This document shows, piece after piece, positions 1-14,650 of a DNA stretch of 64,000 nt. The DNA comes from Cinclus cinclus (Eukaryota; Chordata; Aves; Passeriformes; Cinclidae): assembly GCF_963662255.1 (NCBI RefSeq), contig NC_085060.1:13053925-13117924 (forward strand). Reading direction: 5' to 3'. Within the stretch, counting starts at the first letter, position 1. Each line of letters starts with the position of its first letter. Position numbers and translations under genes: made by a program. Below the pieces are notes generated by a model, which had not been told where the DNA came from, made no database searches, and saw only the letters and a program-made list of their open reading frames with translations.

Positions 1-1230
1 CCCATTATCATCTCCTTCATGCTTTGCTTATAGTAGTTTTCTACTTTTCTGTCTTAATCTAGAAAGAGATGACTGGTGAGTCTTAATTTGTATGGAGTAG
101 TAACTTATTTTGTATTATTGTATAAACAGTGTGATGCAAAACTTGTGACTTGGAATCCAGGAGTACTTAAATATTGTTAGGGAAGTAAGGAGTGATTATA
201 TGTACTGGACTTGCCTGTATTTCTCCAGTACTCTGCAAATGTGAAAAGTCTACATTATATTCGTAATAATTAGTTTTATCTCTATCTGTTCTGGTTCCTA
301 TCCACTTTAATTCCTGCATTCTGTGTGAAAGAATTAGTTATTAACGACATAAAGCTGTCAAGCTTAGGCAATCATTAATTCCACAGCTATATTTGAGTTT
401 TTTGTGATTCACCATGTTAGCAATGAAGGCTTGTCTTCCTTCCTTAGGGAAGTCTTTATTTAATGAGTTGTAAATATATTTCTATCTAACATCAGTCTGT
501 GTCTGTTAAATGCAACATCAGTTCTTCAAAAGAAAACCATTCTCTTTATGCACTTAAATCCCTCAGGAATCTGATAGAAAGGAGAAAATGACCACCCTGA
601 ACCATGAACTGCATTCTTTTTACACCTTGAATTAAAGTAGCAATTATTAAAACCCACAATTAAATCGTTTTACTTAAAGCAATGAAAACTAATGTGACTT
701 GTAGGCAAGGCTAGACAAGCCTCCAGCTCCCAGTAATTGTGATACCCTGACAAGAAATGCCACTGAAAACAATGTTTGGGTGAAGGAGCTTATTAATTCA
801 GTTTTAAATTTTTTTTAAGTAATCCTTTTTATGAGGCAGTGGGGTTTTTTTGAGTGAACTTACTTAGAACCAACCTCTCACACAGAAAGACAGCAGAATC
901 CATTGTTTCTGAAAGGTAATTTCTAGCTGTCATCCAGACAATAGGAATTGGCTTAATAATAGAAAATACTTATTCTGAATTAGTTAGAACACTTCCCTTG
1001 TATATTCAACCTTGAAGGGCAAATCTATTCAGAAGGAAAAGAAAGCTTCTGCATGGCACTGAGAAATGAGAATTTATATTTGACTTGGCCATCTCTTTTC
1101 ATCCATTCACTGTGTCATCAGACATGAGGAAAAACCTTGAGATCTCTGCAAAACCATTATTTATTTAGCGACTTTGGAATTGAAAAATATTTAAAATAAT
1201 AAGGAGAAAATCTAGAGAGGATAAGAAGTT

Positions 1231-1595
1231 AGCCTGGAAAAAAAGAGACTCCAGGGTGACCTTATCACTCTCTACAACTACCTGAAAGGTGGCTGTAGCC
1301 AGGTGGGGGTCAGTCCCTTTTCGTAGGCAACAACTGACAGAATGAGAGGACATAGACTTAAGATGCACCAAGGGAAGTTTAGGTTAGATGTTAGAAAGAA
1401 ATTCTTCACTGAAACAGTGAAGGGAACTGTCTGCCCAGGGAGGTGTGGAGTCACTCTCCCTGGAGGTGTTTAAAATAAGACTGGACGTAGCACTCAGTGC
1501 TGTGGTTGACTTGATGAGGAGGTGTTAGGTTAGGTCATAGGTTGGACTAGATGATCTTAAAGGTCTTTTCCAACCCAGTTCATTCTGTGATTATG
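1231..1595 (+). mobile_element. CR1 LINE, 3' end fragment
   Basis: The segment reads through typical CR1 landmarks in order. These are a region like ctctacaactacctgaaag, the downstream stretch with ttcttcactgaaacagtga, and the terminal ggttggactagatgatctt followed by caacccagttcattctgtga. It is 5'-truncated, as most CR1 copies are, and diverged by many point changes. Orientation is the same as COL4A5. CR1 is the main avian non-LTR retrotransposon and leaves no target duplication that helps to set the edges, so the boundaries are approximate. Confidence 0.9.
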
Positions 1596-2339
1596 TAAGT
1601 TGTAAGGCTTGAGTGTGTTTTGGTTTTGGTAGTTTAATTTCCAATATCCATTTGTTGCCTTTTTTAATAGGGAAGATTTTGCCATAAAAGTTGCTAGAAG
1701 GCTGTGCCCGGAGTCTGCCCGGACACACAGTGAAAACTGAGTGGAAATGTTTTGGGGTTTTTTGTAAGTTTGATTGAAGGAAGAGTATATACATAATTTC
1801 ATTTAGTTTCTGAGCCAGAATGCTAATGGAAACTTCTTGGCAATAGAATGGATGACAATCCTGTATCAGCAGAAAGTCACTTTTCTGTTCTAGAATCTTT
1901 CAAATTCTTAAAGCAGTGGTAGTAACAAAGTATTAAAACATCTCTGTCTGTCTGATGTATGATTTTTTGGTATCCTAAGTGAACCTAGAAAACTCTTTTA
2001 TTCTTGAATGAGAGAATGCTTGTTGGCAGGTCTAGTCATGCTCAGGAAATGTGTACTTTCAGGACATTGGTGTACTGTACCCAAAAATCAGAATAATGAA
2101 ACAGACCTTTTTAAAGAATATTAGGTTGCTGATATGCTGCAGAAGTCATTTGTGCACAGTCTGTTATAGAAATAGTAATGGAAATAGTAGTAGTTTTTAC
2201 TCTTCATTTTTTTAAATACTTGGACTAAGCAGATATGTTTAAAATAATAAGCAGATGAATCTGAAATGTGTTGTTCTAAATTTTAGTGTAAGCTGTTCAG
2301 TAACTATTTTTGTCTTGACAGTGGAAAGGAGTAAATAAG

Positions 2340-2440
2340 AAAAGGGCACATGGTGTGACTCTTGGGGATGGTGCTAAGCACAGCCAGAAGTTGGACTTTG
2401 ATTCTTGAAGTCCCTTCCAACTCACTCTGGGACTCTGAGT
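2340..2440 (+). mobile_element. CR1 LINE, short degraded 3' fragment
   Basis: The core agttggactttgattcttg followed by aagtcccttccaactcactc resembles the CR1 3' end of the subtype that ends in ...cttccaactcaggat. Only about 100 bp can be recognised. It is old and truncated, and the boundaries are approximate. Confidence 0.65.
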
Positions 2441-5400
2441 ATGCTGATAATTTTTGTAGAAAACTATTTAAAACAATAAGAACACCCTTAGGCTTTTGGT
2501 GGTGTTCAGGAGCATAATCATCAGTTGCTAGAAGAAGCCATACAGAATGTTGATATTTACAGTGTAAAGATGAATTTTCTGAATGAAATCATTAGAAACT
2601 GATAATGAAGAGAAAATGTGTAATGAGCTGACCAGAACCCTCGCTCCCAATCCTCCTGTGCTGCTGGAGGGTAGGAGTGGAGAAACTGAGAGTAAAGTTA
2701 AGCCTGGGAAGAAATAAGGCAGGAGCAAGGTGTTGGGTTTTTAATTTATTTTTCATTACCCTACACTGACTTTTGATTTGCAATAAAATTTATTTCCCTT
2801 AGTCTGATTTGCTTGTGAAGCTAATTGCTGAATGATCTCTCCATGTCCTTGTCTTGGCCCAGGAGCCTTTTGTTATATTTTCTCTTTCCTGTCCAGTTCA
2901 GGTGTAATAGTGGAACTTGGCAGACACCTGGCACCCACTACAAAAGTATTGCTGGATTTAACATACTGAAAAATTTTACTTTGATGTATATAAGAAAACT
3001 AAGAAGTGGTGATGTTCCAAGATAATTTATTGCAGGTTCACAGTAAAACTTAGGCTGGAAGCATAATCCTTCTGTTTTGGAGTCTAGATTTGGTGACCTC
3101 TTGCTCAAAGTAGAGCTGACTTGGAATTTCTATTTGTTGTTCAAATAGTTGCAGTCTGAAAGGACATTGAAACACTGTCTTCTATTTCAAACCTTGCTTG
3201 CTGTAGGAATAGTGTTAAAACTCGGTGGGAAAGCTCCTAGTTCAGTACTTGCAGTTAACTTACTGGTTACGGCAGGATGCAGAGCATGTGTCACAAACTT
3301 GAAGCAGGTTACTTTCTTGGCATATGTTTGGCTCCAAATAACACTTGTGGAAGTTGGTATACTCCCTAAAATGGGGTGCCTGAGGGAATATTTTCCCTTA
3401 GAGAAAGTTACTTTGTTTTGGAATGAGTACAAATGCTGTTTCTTACTCCTGCCAAGCTTCAGACTGAATTGTGTCTCTAGTTTTAATAATACTTGAGGGC
3501 TATTTCTTATGAATGGATCTCCTCACTTTAATTATTGTGTTGAGGTGTTGGAACCACATGTGCTGTCTTCTTGCCTACCCCCCTCTTTTCTAAACTGACA
3601 GTATTTTAGTGTGATGTTGTGAGGAAGACAGCTCACTGACATCCTTGGTCCTAGTCAGAGAATCACTGCAAGGACAGTGCAGTAACTTTAGGTTACGTAT
3701 TTCCACTTGCTACTGAATGTGACTGGGAATGTGGCTGGGAATAAAATCAATTGCTGACAAAAGCAATAACCTAAATTAACAAGTGTCAAAGTAAGGAGGA
3801 GCTCAGTGCTGCTACTGAAGATTTCCTCCCTCCCTTTTTGTTTCCCCTCTGCAGCCCCTTTCTCTAGGACTGATCAGATTTATCTTGCCTGTCCTGTAAG
3901 TGATACAATGTTAATGCTTTAAAATTTTTGTTGGCTTTTTAATGTTCTGTTTGAAGGTCTCTATGGCCCTTTCAGCTTCCATGCATGGGTTCAAATTTTT
4001 TAATATAGCAAGTTTCTGAGAAGCCTGACTTAATTCCTTAGGCTTGCTTTCTGTTTAGTGATGATCAGTGCAATCCAAATGTAATGATTCTCAGGTTAAT
4101 GTAATTTATAGTCTCTAGATGTAATTTCTCTGGTGTAAAGGAGTACAGTCTTTTTCTTCTAATCAAAGTTGAGTATCAAATTCCAAGGTCTGCGTGTGCT
4201 AAATAGATGTTCTATTAGCACTAGCCTGGGGCTGTCTTACAGCATTTTAAAGGCAATAAAATACATTGAGACCCCTTTTGCTTTTTTTCCTGTGAGATAG
4301 TCTGGGAAATTACTATTGTGATTCTCCATTCACTATAAGATCACTCTTTCATAGGAAGGTGCATTTTTCACAGAACTACCTCACTTGAAGTGGCAGATGC
4401 TCTAAGGAGCCCTGAGCTATTGTTATAGCACATAACCAGTGCTTAAGTAAATAAACCAGAGAGGTTGACACTGAGGGTACTCCATATCTGCTGAAGTTGA
4501 ACACATGAGTTCCTGAACAGGCATCTGAGACCTCTCACTAAATATTCAACTTCTATCAGCTGTAGGGATTTCTGAACCCATGTGGATAAAAAAGGGTCTC
4601 CCATCTCATCAGATCCTGATGCTCCGTTCTTTTACGAGTGTCTCTGACTTACAGGGTTAGGAGAATTGTTTGGTCTCCACTGTTTCCTTGTTTAACTTGG
4701 CCCTCTTCAGTGCCACTTACTTTTTCAGCTTTGATTACCTGAGGCTGGAGAGTAGTTCCTTGTTAGAATTGAGCAATACAGAGAAAGTGTTGCCTGTAGT
4801 GCTCTCTTTAGGTGTTAAAGTGCACGCACAGAGTGCGCTGCTGCCAGAGGCATAAACAAATGATAAAACAGCTCAAACTAGAAGAACCTTGAAGCTATGA
4901 TACTTGGTCCAAGAACTGAAGGAGAATAGAGCTGATAATAGCTTCCACCATTAAAAAAATCCCCCAGACACCCACCAAGCCTTAAAGTGAGTTAGGTCTT
5001 GTTCTGGCAGTTAAGAGGGTGTGGGCTTTTTCAGATAACATCTCAATGCGATATCACTCTGCACAGCCTCTATTCTTTTTAGCATGTATACTTGCTTAAT
5101 CTTTGGTATTAATTTAGTGCTCTCAGTAGTTTCAAAATAGACCAGAATGGGATTGGATTAATATGAAATGCTATTCTGTTTTGCCTCTCCTGTCTCCAAG
5201 GAAGAAGTGGGTTTCTGTTCTTGTGTGGTCTGCTTCATGCTCTTGACACTTGAAAGTGCAGTTGTCAGTGACAAATGTCTGACCTCTATTAACAGGACTC
5301 TGGAATTGAAGCTTCTTCTATTGCATGTTATATGGATGAGGGTGAGGAACAGGACATTTTCCAGGGAATTAGTCTGTGTCTTTATTCCATTTCTTTAACT

Positions 5401-8400
5401 GGGAAAGGAGTAAAAGCAGGGTGCCAGAATGACTGATGTTATGAATGTGTGACACCTGGCTTGCAACGATATCTGAGACTTGGAAGCCTAACTGACTCTT
5501 TAGTCTAGGTTTGTGCTACATTTGGACATGGTTATAGAAAGTGGCAACATCTAACACCTGTCATATGGGAAAGGTCCTAAATGACTAGTAAATCTTAACC
5601 TGTAATGAGTTCCATATGACACTTCTTATTTGCAGCTGGAAAAAATCAGGAAGCCCCAAGAGGCTGGTAATTAGAGACTTGTGTGTAAAATAAAACTGAG
5701 ACTTCCTGAAAAGTCAAGTGGCTTACTGTATCCTGCCACTGACTGACTGCCAGCTGCTCCATGCGGGTGTCTCAGGGATGGGGTGATTTGCAGAGATGTG
5801 TAGCTGTGCAGGTAAAGATGGAGGCATGCTTAAAACTAACCATTCCTCTAATTTGCTGAGTACTTGTTTAGGGGTTCCCTTACAGTCTGTATAAAAGTTA
5901 GAAGATGGCTTGCATTCAGAGTTCTGCACTTAAAAATGAAATAAGCAGTACTGAGATGTAGACTGCCTACAGAGGTGATATAAGATTAATCTGTTCCCAA
6001 ACTGCAAAGCCAACCAGAGTTACTTTGTTTAGGATATTTCTCTAAATATGCTTTATAATTAGAGGTCCATGCAGCTGCAGTGCTTGCTGAAAAGGACATG
6101 AATGTGGTGCTGGCATCAGTCAGTTCATTAATGTGGAGATGGAGTGGGTTGAGAAGGCCACCTGGTAGTTTATGTTCTGGTTTAGTGCTCTTAGCTTGCA
6201 CTGTTTACCAGGAGGTGTACTTGCCAAATCTAAACATAGATGCTTTGTAAGATGCTGCCTCTGGATGGCAGCATAAAGACAGTACTTCTACGTTGCTGTT
6301 AAAGGAAATTTTTACCAATTCATACACCTGATGTGGAACTGTTTGGAAATCTACGTTCACTAGGCCAGAAGTACTTGGCTTCTCAGGTCTCTTCAATTGT
6401 AGTTTTTAAATGCTTGCAAGAAGGGCAGTGGAGCTTGGTCTGATTATTTTACTTTGTGGGTGTCTCACCCAGTAAAATACACTGCACTGAAACTCATTCT
6501 CTGTGTTGTAAGACTAAGATTGCGGAAACCTAAGGGTTTTCAGAAGTGATGAGAACTGTCTGTTTCCTTTTCTTCACCCACACTTGAGAGCAAGACTGGC
6601 AGTGCCCCTTAAAGCAGAAGAGCAACAACCATTTTTGAAGATGGAAGAAAGCAAGAAGATGATGTGCATGAAGATGTGTAGAAAGCAGGAGTGAACTGTG
6701 AGTTGCAAGGGCTAACTCTGTTCTTTAAACTCTCTACTTAAAATTTCTTCCTAATGTTTCTTCTTGTCCTGCAAAGTTGCCAGCCAAACCCCTCTTAGAA
6801 CCAGGTATTGACAAAGGGAGTCAAGTCTAGGATTTTGAAAGAGTTAGATGCCCTGCTGGGCTCTTCTACTTTGTTGTCTTTTCTGGCTCAGGAGTCAGAT
6901 ACAGTGAAATTCAGGTTGTGATACTTCCCATTCTTAATGGGTAAATAGTTGCAGTTTGGGGATTAATCAAAGTTGTTCAAGCTTTGGGGTGTCCATTCAG
7001 TAAAGAATCTTTTACTCAAAAAGATTGACTGGAGTTAGACTGGTCTCTGGGAAGATCTGTTGCTGCAAGTATTGCCATTATTTTAACTAGAAGCTTCTGT
7101 GAAAGATACCTTTTATGAAATACTCTGTGTTAAAAGAACATAATTAGTTCAGTTTAAAGCAATCAATTCTATATAGTTTTAGTACAAGGTACAGGCAGAA
7201 AAGTTCAATTCTCTTTAGATGAGAGCTCCTGTCCATTTCTTGTGGCACAAAATATTTTTAACACAGATGGACTTGCTTCAATTTTTGCGTATTCCGAAGG
7301 TAGTTATGCCAAGGTTTTCTTGTTCATAATTTTAGGGAGTTTTTAAAGTACCAATTTAATTCCTATCAATTTGTAGTAACTGTATTCTAAGAGAATTTAT
7401 TAATTCTTAATCTTTGCATTTAATCAAACCATTCATTTGGGATGTGATAACTAGACTTAGCAGATCTCATACAGTTGTTCCATGTTGTTATTATTTGTAG
7501 CTATTCATGTATCTAAATAACAAGCACATAGTACTACCCCTTCAGAGGAAAAATAAGGGTTATTTATCTATCAGATGCTTGAGAATGGCTTTTAACATGC
7601 CTCTTGTGTTCTCATTCACTGTGGCCTGTACTGTAGCTACAACAACTAAGAGTTTCCTCTGCCAGTCTGAACAGGTCTTATATTGTACAGATTTCAAAGA
7701 AAGATAGTGCTTCAAGGTGCAACAGATGAAATTATATATCAGAAGTTCCTTTAGTTTAAAAAAAAGGTCAATAACGCCTGCAAACATATTTTTGGCTCTT
7801 ACATTTTAGACCATGATATTTATTCTTTTCACATCTTTGGGTAGACTGTGGGAAACAATTCCTTAGAAGGGCATGTAGTAGGCTTTTAATTCAGATTCTG
7901 CTTTAGCAATGTTATTGCTCATAAGTACACAACTTCAGTGAGAAATGGATGCCCATTTGGATTAGAGACCTCTGATGGCTTTGCTGCCGGAGCTGACTTC
8001 ACGCTGATACATGAGTAATAAATTATCTGCAAATTTGTACTCCTTCTTAAGCCTATAGAACATGGATGTGAAATCATTATTAGAACTCAAAATAGCTGAT
8101 TTAGCTCTGCTTGTCAAATCCCTGCAAAACCCTTTGTTTGTTGGTTATATTTCTGTCCAGGCAGGCGAAGGGAAAATCAGCTTGCTGAAGACAAATGGTG
8201 AAATCTTTGACTTGGATGAGTAGTGAATCCTTAGCTAGAATACTGCACAGGTGTTTTGTTACACAGATCTTGGCAAGCTAATGGATATGAGGATACTCTC
8301 CAGGACCACCACCAAAGTAAAGATTAATCTTTGTCTGCTTGGCATTTGTAACTTAGGCTTTGCTGTATATTGAATTTGCTGATTTTAATCAGTGAATTTC

Positions 8401-11314
8401 TAACAACAGTCAGTCTTTATAATTGATAGAATTATCCAGTATTTATGCTCCTTTTCTTTAGATGCTGAACTTATGCTGACAACTGGTAAGCTGTTGTATT
8501 TGAATGCAGAGGGTGATGTTGGTAGCATTAAGGGAACTTGTGTAGCAGGAGGATAACTATGAGAGGTGAAGGATTTGTTCACTGCGTATAAGCTTTTTTC
8601 TAGGAATATCTTTTACAGATTTCTAACAGGTAATTGCAGCCCCTACTGTGAAAATTCTCTTCTGCCAACCAATCATGAACGAGAGCAGCTTGAAAATCTG
8701 CAATTTCCAGTGAGCTTTCATGAGCTGCAAAACACTGTTAAACTGCTCAGCAGTGAAGTTGTGTGTGTTTGAGTTAATTTAGCTACTGTAGGAGTTCCAA
8801 GATATATGTTGAGTGGTCTAGATGGTCTAATATGTGGTCTAGAGTCAGACTTGGTGAATTGGGAAGTCCTATTTCATTGTTTTCTGGACTATAAGACTTT
8901 AAAACTATGGATTTTAGCCTATTAATAATTCAATTGTTTCTAATCCCTCTGGCCCTTCTCTTTTGGCAGTAAAAACCTAGCGGGGCTGATGCATGCTGTG
9001 CTAGAACTTGAAGGGTTTGATGTACCTGCAGTTCTTTTGACATGGCTTTGTGGTTTGGTGTGATTTTATCTGAATGAAAAACTCCATGTTTCATTCAGCT
9101 TTTTTTAAGTGCTATGGTAACTTCATTACCTAAGAGTGTCTTGTCACATGTTGCTCGTAAATACAGAAGGGAGAGACCTGAGGTGCTTGATAATCTAAAA
9201 CTAATAGGAGCAAGTGCTCTATTAGCTTTTAAGAATGCTTGGAAAAAAAGGAAAATATAAAGATACTCTGTGTCCATTCTCAAGTTGAGATTGTATCTTT
9301 GAATCACATAAATTCATTCCTGAGTGTCTGTGCAGTCATACCTGCAGGTAGTGAAAGGACTCATAACCACATCAGCCTTGCAGAAGTGCTTCTGTTATTT
9401 TTATCAGTGAGAAACCTGAGTTGCAAGTTTCAGGTTCAAGAGCTGTTAGGGGAGACAGACTGTGCTGTATGGAAGCCCTCAGAGATGAATTGCTTTTGAA
9501 TGGGTTTTATGGATTGCTCTTCCTTTTACTATTCTAGTGAATGGAAGGATTAGTAAAACCAAACAACCAAAAGGCTTCATTAGATGTAGCAAAAAAATCC
9601 AAAGGAAGTCATTAGGAAAAAGTATGGAAAATAAAAAAACAGGACACAAACAGCTATTGCTACACAGTGTGATGTGAGTGTATATTAATTTTTTTTTTCC
9701 CCTAACCTTTACTGCTTGTTCTCTGCTCATCACTCGCATTGTTCTACAGTTCAGTTAATCTCCTGTCATCAGTGTCTGTTGCAGTTTTCAATTTGTTTTA
9801 AAAATCTGGCCATCTTACTTGGGCAGAATTTATTTCAATGATTTCTGTACATCTTTTTCTAAATAGAGGGAACCTTCCTTACTTAGTGAGGGACCTGACA
9901 ATGTTGTGGTGTCAAGTAACTGCCTACTTCCCTTCAGGACAACATCTGTTTATGAAGTCAGTGTGTGCAAGTTAACCTTCACTGAAACTCTATCATTTAA
10001 GTCTCTGTGGGGGTCTTAATGCATTACAGGTGACACCAGCATTTAAAATCAGTGGCTGTCCACAGTCAGGCTTTTGATTCTTTCTCGACCTTCTGCTGCT
10101 ATCAGAATGGAGCTTTCAAGAAAAGCACGCAGTGTATTAGTACAAACTGCATTGCTGGATTCAGTAATGTCACCTTGCTCCTCTAGAAATGAGAGGAGTT
10201 ATCAAACAGGAAATTCTGGATTTGTGACAAAATTATACATAAAGAGGATATCAGAATAAAGAAATTGTTCACGTTATTTATTTCTCTTTTCTTTTTCTTA
10301 TCCAATTGTCTGATACCTGAAGTGAGAATTCATCTGTAAGCAACTTGGGTCATGTCAGATCTCTCATTGAGTCACTTACTGTGCTTTTGTAAGAAGCCTC
10401 ACCTTCTCTTGATTGGTAATTTGTAAGTGTCGAGGTTTGGAAATGATTGACTTCCCTCTGTAATCTTGCTTATGGAAAGAGTATAAAATTACTCTTAAAC
10501 TCCTTTATGTTTTAATACTAATACATTATTGAAGTACTCTAGTGCTATGTGCACCTCCCTACGTGCACACTATTAGCTGTTAAGTTTCCCTGCAGCTGTG
10601 TGTACGTGGTAAATCACTTCTTTTTCACTTCATAGTTTTGCAAAGTCCCAAGTTACTGTTCTCTCCAGCAACAGCGTTCATCTTCCTGGTAGTTTTTACC
10701 AATATTTTGTCCAATTCTGTTGTGAGTGGCAGGTGGGAAAGGGGTAGCAATGGAATATGCTGAAATTGCCTTGTAACCAAGGTCTTTGGGCCTGATGAGA
10801 GAGGAGTGGAATGTGCCCAATGCATAAAGCAGGCTTCTAACCACAACACATTTTGAGGATGACTTAGGCTATTAATTTCACTGAGCTGACTGTAACAAAC
10901 CAAGAGTAGGAATGTGTACTTTTTTTTTCCTTCAAACTGAAAAACAAACAAAACTGCATTCTGTTGGTGGCATAAAGTAGTTTTCCTCAGTCCATGTAAG
11001 ACACAAAAGACCAAGCTTGTTCTGGAAGAATTATCCTTTGACCAGTAAACCAATGCCATCCCTCCTTTTATATACTAATGAAAAGGACTTGTTCTCCACA
11101 CACAGATTCAATGGGTAGAAGCTGTCAGGAAAATCCAGTGAAAGGATTAGCTAAACTTGAATAGATTAATTAGAGCCTCTGGCTGTGTCTTGCTATGGGC
11201 AAGTCACAGCATAGGAAATAAGCAGTGATAGTACGTTCATCTTTACAGGTACATGAATGGGGATGCAGCAGGAACACAGGAGCAAATCTAAGCAGTTTGA
11301 CTTGAGGTCTTAAA

Positions 11315-11759
11315 TGTAATAGCCTGGCCCCAGATGGTCGGGCTGGGTGTTACCTCGGAACCGGCAAAAGTTTGAAGGCAGCAAATAGAAGAGAGACGGG
11401 CACAATTCGGTGACCCAAAACAGAAGAACTTTAATAAGGGGGAAAAAAACAAACAGTAAAATGTAAGTTCAGTGTAGGGTGCACCAGAAAGGGGGAGGGC
11501 CAGGGTGAAACAGTAACTTATATAAGGTAGGTTAGGGACAGAGTCCGAGGATGAGAGTCCAGTGAAAACTGGGGATTACAAGTATGTAAAACACTGCACC
11601 ATTTTTTAACCTATGGTAGCAGGGAAAGCAAAGAACTTACTAGAAACATTAACATAACATCTCCCAGGGGGGGACTGCCAGTGAACTTCCACTTACTGTG
11701 ACTATGGGATTTTTTCCCACAGCCTTAGGTAGAAATCTACATTCTGCTCAACCCCAACA
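11315..11759 (-). mobile_element. Solo LTR of an endogenous retrovirus-like element
   Basis: A 445-bp segment begins TGTAATAGCC and ends CCCCAACA, so it is bounded by TG...CA. It is flanked by a perfect 6-bp direct repeat, CTTAAA (11309-11314 and 11760-11765). Read on the minus strand it starts TGTTGGGGTTGAG, has a TATATAA box (11518-11525), then an ATTAAA poly(A)-type signal (11430-11435), then a final part ending in ACA. This is the U3-R-U5 order of an LTR. No internal retroviral coding sequence lies beside it, so it looks like the product of LTR-LTR recombination. A 6-bp duplication is usual for alpha/beta-retrovirus-like (class II) elements; the class assignment is inference. Confidence 0.85.
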
Positions 11760-14100
11760 CTTAAAAGCTGCTTTGATTACTTATTTATCTTGGTGTAGTT
11801 GAAAACAAAAAGATTTTGATAGATATGGAGATTGTGACCAGCTCCTTATGATCAAGCTACAACTCACTATTGTACCAAATTTTTTTATTATCTTTTGTCA
11901 CATGAGACAATGTGGCCTATTGGCCACTGCTGGGAACTGAGCTGCTACTGAGGGCTTCTGGCTGCCAAGTAATAATACAAACCAAGAGTCTTGCTTGGTT
12001 TTCCAACTGCATCACGTGCTGAGTGTAACTTGGAGTTCCCCTGAGGTTTGGAGCCATTCAATTTTCCATATCTGGAAACTCAGAAGAAGAAACGTAATTT
12101 TCAGAACTAGTGATGGTCAGCTTGTTACTAAGGCTAAAGTACTGATGGTAACCATCTAAATCTTGCTCTTAATGTAGGTTTTTCTATGTTAGGAATGATA
12201 TTGCATCCATTTTCTTTGATTGATTGATTGACGTGTTGATAACTTACTGTCCATATGCAGGAGAAATTCCAAGTGTTTCTATGCATAGTATGGAGCCTAG
12301 ATTTTCTTGGCATTCCTGTGAAATACACAACTGATTCTGTGACACCAAAAATCTCTAGCCTGTGGCTGCTGAGTGGCTTTCAGACTTGTAGTTACTTGTT
12401 AAGCATTATGCAATCTCCTGCAGTGCAATTTTTGTGCCTGCTTTGCAAAGTTAAGAAAAAAAATGACCTTGAGATTACTGAAAAGTCTAAACAAGAAGGC
12501 TTTCACTCAGAGTAGGTCATTAAGCTTTTTTTTTCCCTCTGTGTCATCACGTTTCACTTCAGGTTTTTTTTTAAGCTATACAGCAATAAGACCTCTAAGT
12601 GGCATGAATTGATTTTGAGACAATATAGATTCTCAGGACTTTTTAAATTTCAGACTGTTTTATTAAGAATACCTTAATTTGGTGTGGATACAAGCTAATG
12701 CAAATGAGAAAAACAGTCCACCAAGCACAGCTTTTGTACAGGAAGATAAGTGACTCTGCTGGCAGGGTACTTCTTGATAAGCTTGTGGGTAAATAGATCT
12801 TCCCAGGATTTATGCCAAAAGCTTACTACCATTTGATTACAGTGGGTATTTGAAGAGTTTTCTGGTTACAGACTTTTAGCTTCCCTTCACTGCTGCCTAG
12901 GAAAGAACATGTTTTCTTCCTGCAAATAATGCTTGTGAACTCGATATCCAAAACTATTTGTCAAAAAGCATTCAGTGAGTACTCCTGACTCTCCAAGACA
13001 GGTGAATTATGTAGATTAAGAAGTTACTCAAAGCATAATAAATATAGTCTGAGTATATAAATTTCTTTGGAAGACAGTCACAGTTTTAAAAAAGAAACCC
13101 TACATTGATTAAATCAAAGCACTTTGCTGCAAACAAAATAAGGTAGAGAAGTACATTTTTCAGAAACTTTGTATATTAAACGTATAATGGATACAAGTTG
13201 TAACATAAGAAATGGTTAGGCATTTTGTGGAGAACAGCTTCCTTGTGAAGGCAAGCAGACACCAAATCTGAGTCCTGAGAGGGCTGTGGGATCTCCACCA
13301 CTGTAGTTATTCAACATGCCACTGAACAAGGACCTGTGCAAACTGCCTAAGATGCCCTGCTTCAAGTGATTTCTTCCATACCAAATTATCTCATTATCTC
13401 ATTTGTTTTATTAATCAGCTCTATTTTACCTGTCTTGATGCTGAATTGCTGATAAAGATGAGTAAGCACTAACAAAGTAGCTTTCTGCATACAGTAGCAA
13501 AGGGCAGAGACTCCTGAGCTTAACTGTCTGAAAATTCACCTTCACAACATTGTGCACCCCTAACTTGTTTTGTAAAGGGGCCATGTAATCTCATACCATC
13601 TTTTTCTCTCCCAGCTTCCCTTTCTCCCTGTTCACCCCAACAGCTCCCTTGTACCTGAAAACTGAGAAAATTTCTATTAGCAGCATTTTGTGGAAGTTGT
13701 AAGGAAGACTCAAGGAGTCTCTTCTGTTCCATAGGCTGAATAAATCCTTCTCATTGTGCAGGATCTTGATCATGCTTTTTGTGTATGTGCTATTTTTGCC
13801 TGTGTGTTCTGCCACAGTTTTTGGTGGGTTTTGGTAAGTACTGACAGAGTTTATTTTTTTTCCCCACCTCTTGGAGGCAGAGGTTTACCATGCTGCTCTC
13901 ACTGTTCCATCCTTGTAATATGGAATCAGTACTGCAGCACAGTGAGCCAGGTTTGTTTTGTGAGGGAAGGGAATATTGCATGTAACTAAGGTTAATCCCT
14001 TTTATATGAAGCTTTGTTAAAGAGTTTAATTCTAAAACTGGTTCACAAGGAACTTACTTTTTAAAAACCCGCTTTTAAAAGTGAAAGAAATCAAATGCCA

Positions 14101-14230
14101 AAGTCATAGGATAGCTGGGGTTGAAAGGGGCATCAGAAGGACATCTAGCCAAACACTCTGTTCCAAACAAGGACAGCCTTGAGGTCAGGCCACGTTACTC
14201 AGGCCTTGGTCCATCTGATCTTTGAAAGCT
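14101..14230 (-). mobile_element. CR1 LINE fragment, minus orientation
   Basis: The sequence aagtcataggatagctgggg followed by ttgaaaggggcatcagaagg and acatctagcc is the diverged reverse complement of the CR1 3' tail (consensus-like tcatagaatggtttgggttggaagggac...atctagt). The following caaggacagccttgagg also fits CR1. It is opposite in direction to COL4A5, and its right edge is approximate. Confidence 0.75.
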
Positions 14231-14650
14231 GGGCTAGGAAGGCTCAATTTCAGTCTAGGAAATGGCTCAATAAATCCCTGTTAGCTAAAGATTTTGAGCT
14301 TTCACATAGGTAACATTAAGAAACTGGTTACAGAAGCTGCATGGAAGATCAGGAGAGACACCCTGGTCATGTCATGTAACACCACTGCTAGGCTTAAATC
14401 TCAAAGCTCTGCCTTTTGCTGCAAGATGCTTTAATTGATCCTGAGGTTTTGTAACTCCAAGTGAATTAAGCTATTTCTAAATGAGTTTTCAAACTGATGC
14501 TTGGTAGTATGTTTAGGCTAAGAGCCAGGACATTCCTAATGCCAGGTAGGGGATGGGTCATGTCCCTAAATGCTTCTGTGGTAATGAAGGCTAAAATCCA
14601 AGTGTATTTCAGGTCTGACATACTGACAGGTTTCTTGTTTAATTAGAACT

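Noticed and set aside
10625..11059. 144-codon minus-strand open frame in intron 1
   Set aside because: It has no recognisable domain, its composition is like translated intron, and no sign of promoter or splice structure was found. Chance is the likely explanation in 15 kb of intron.
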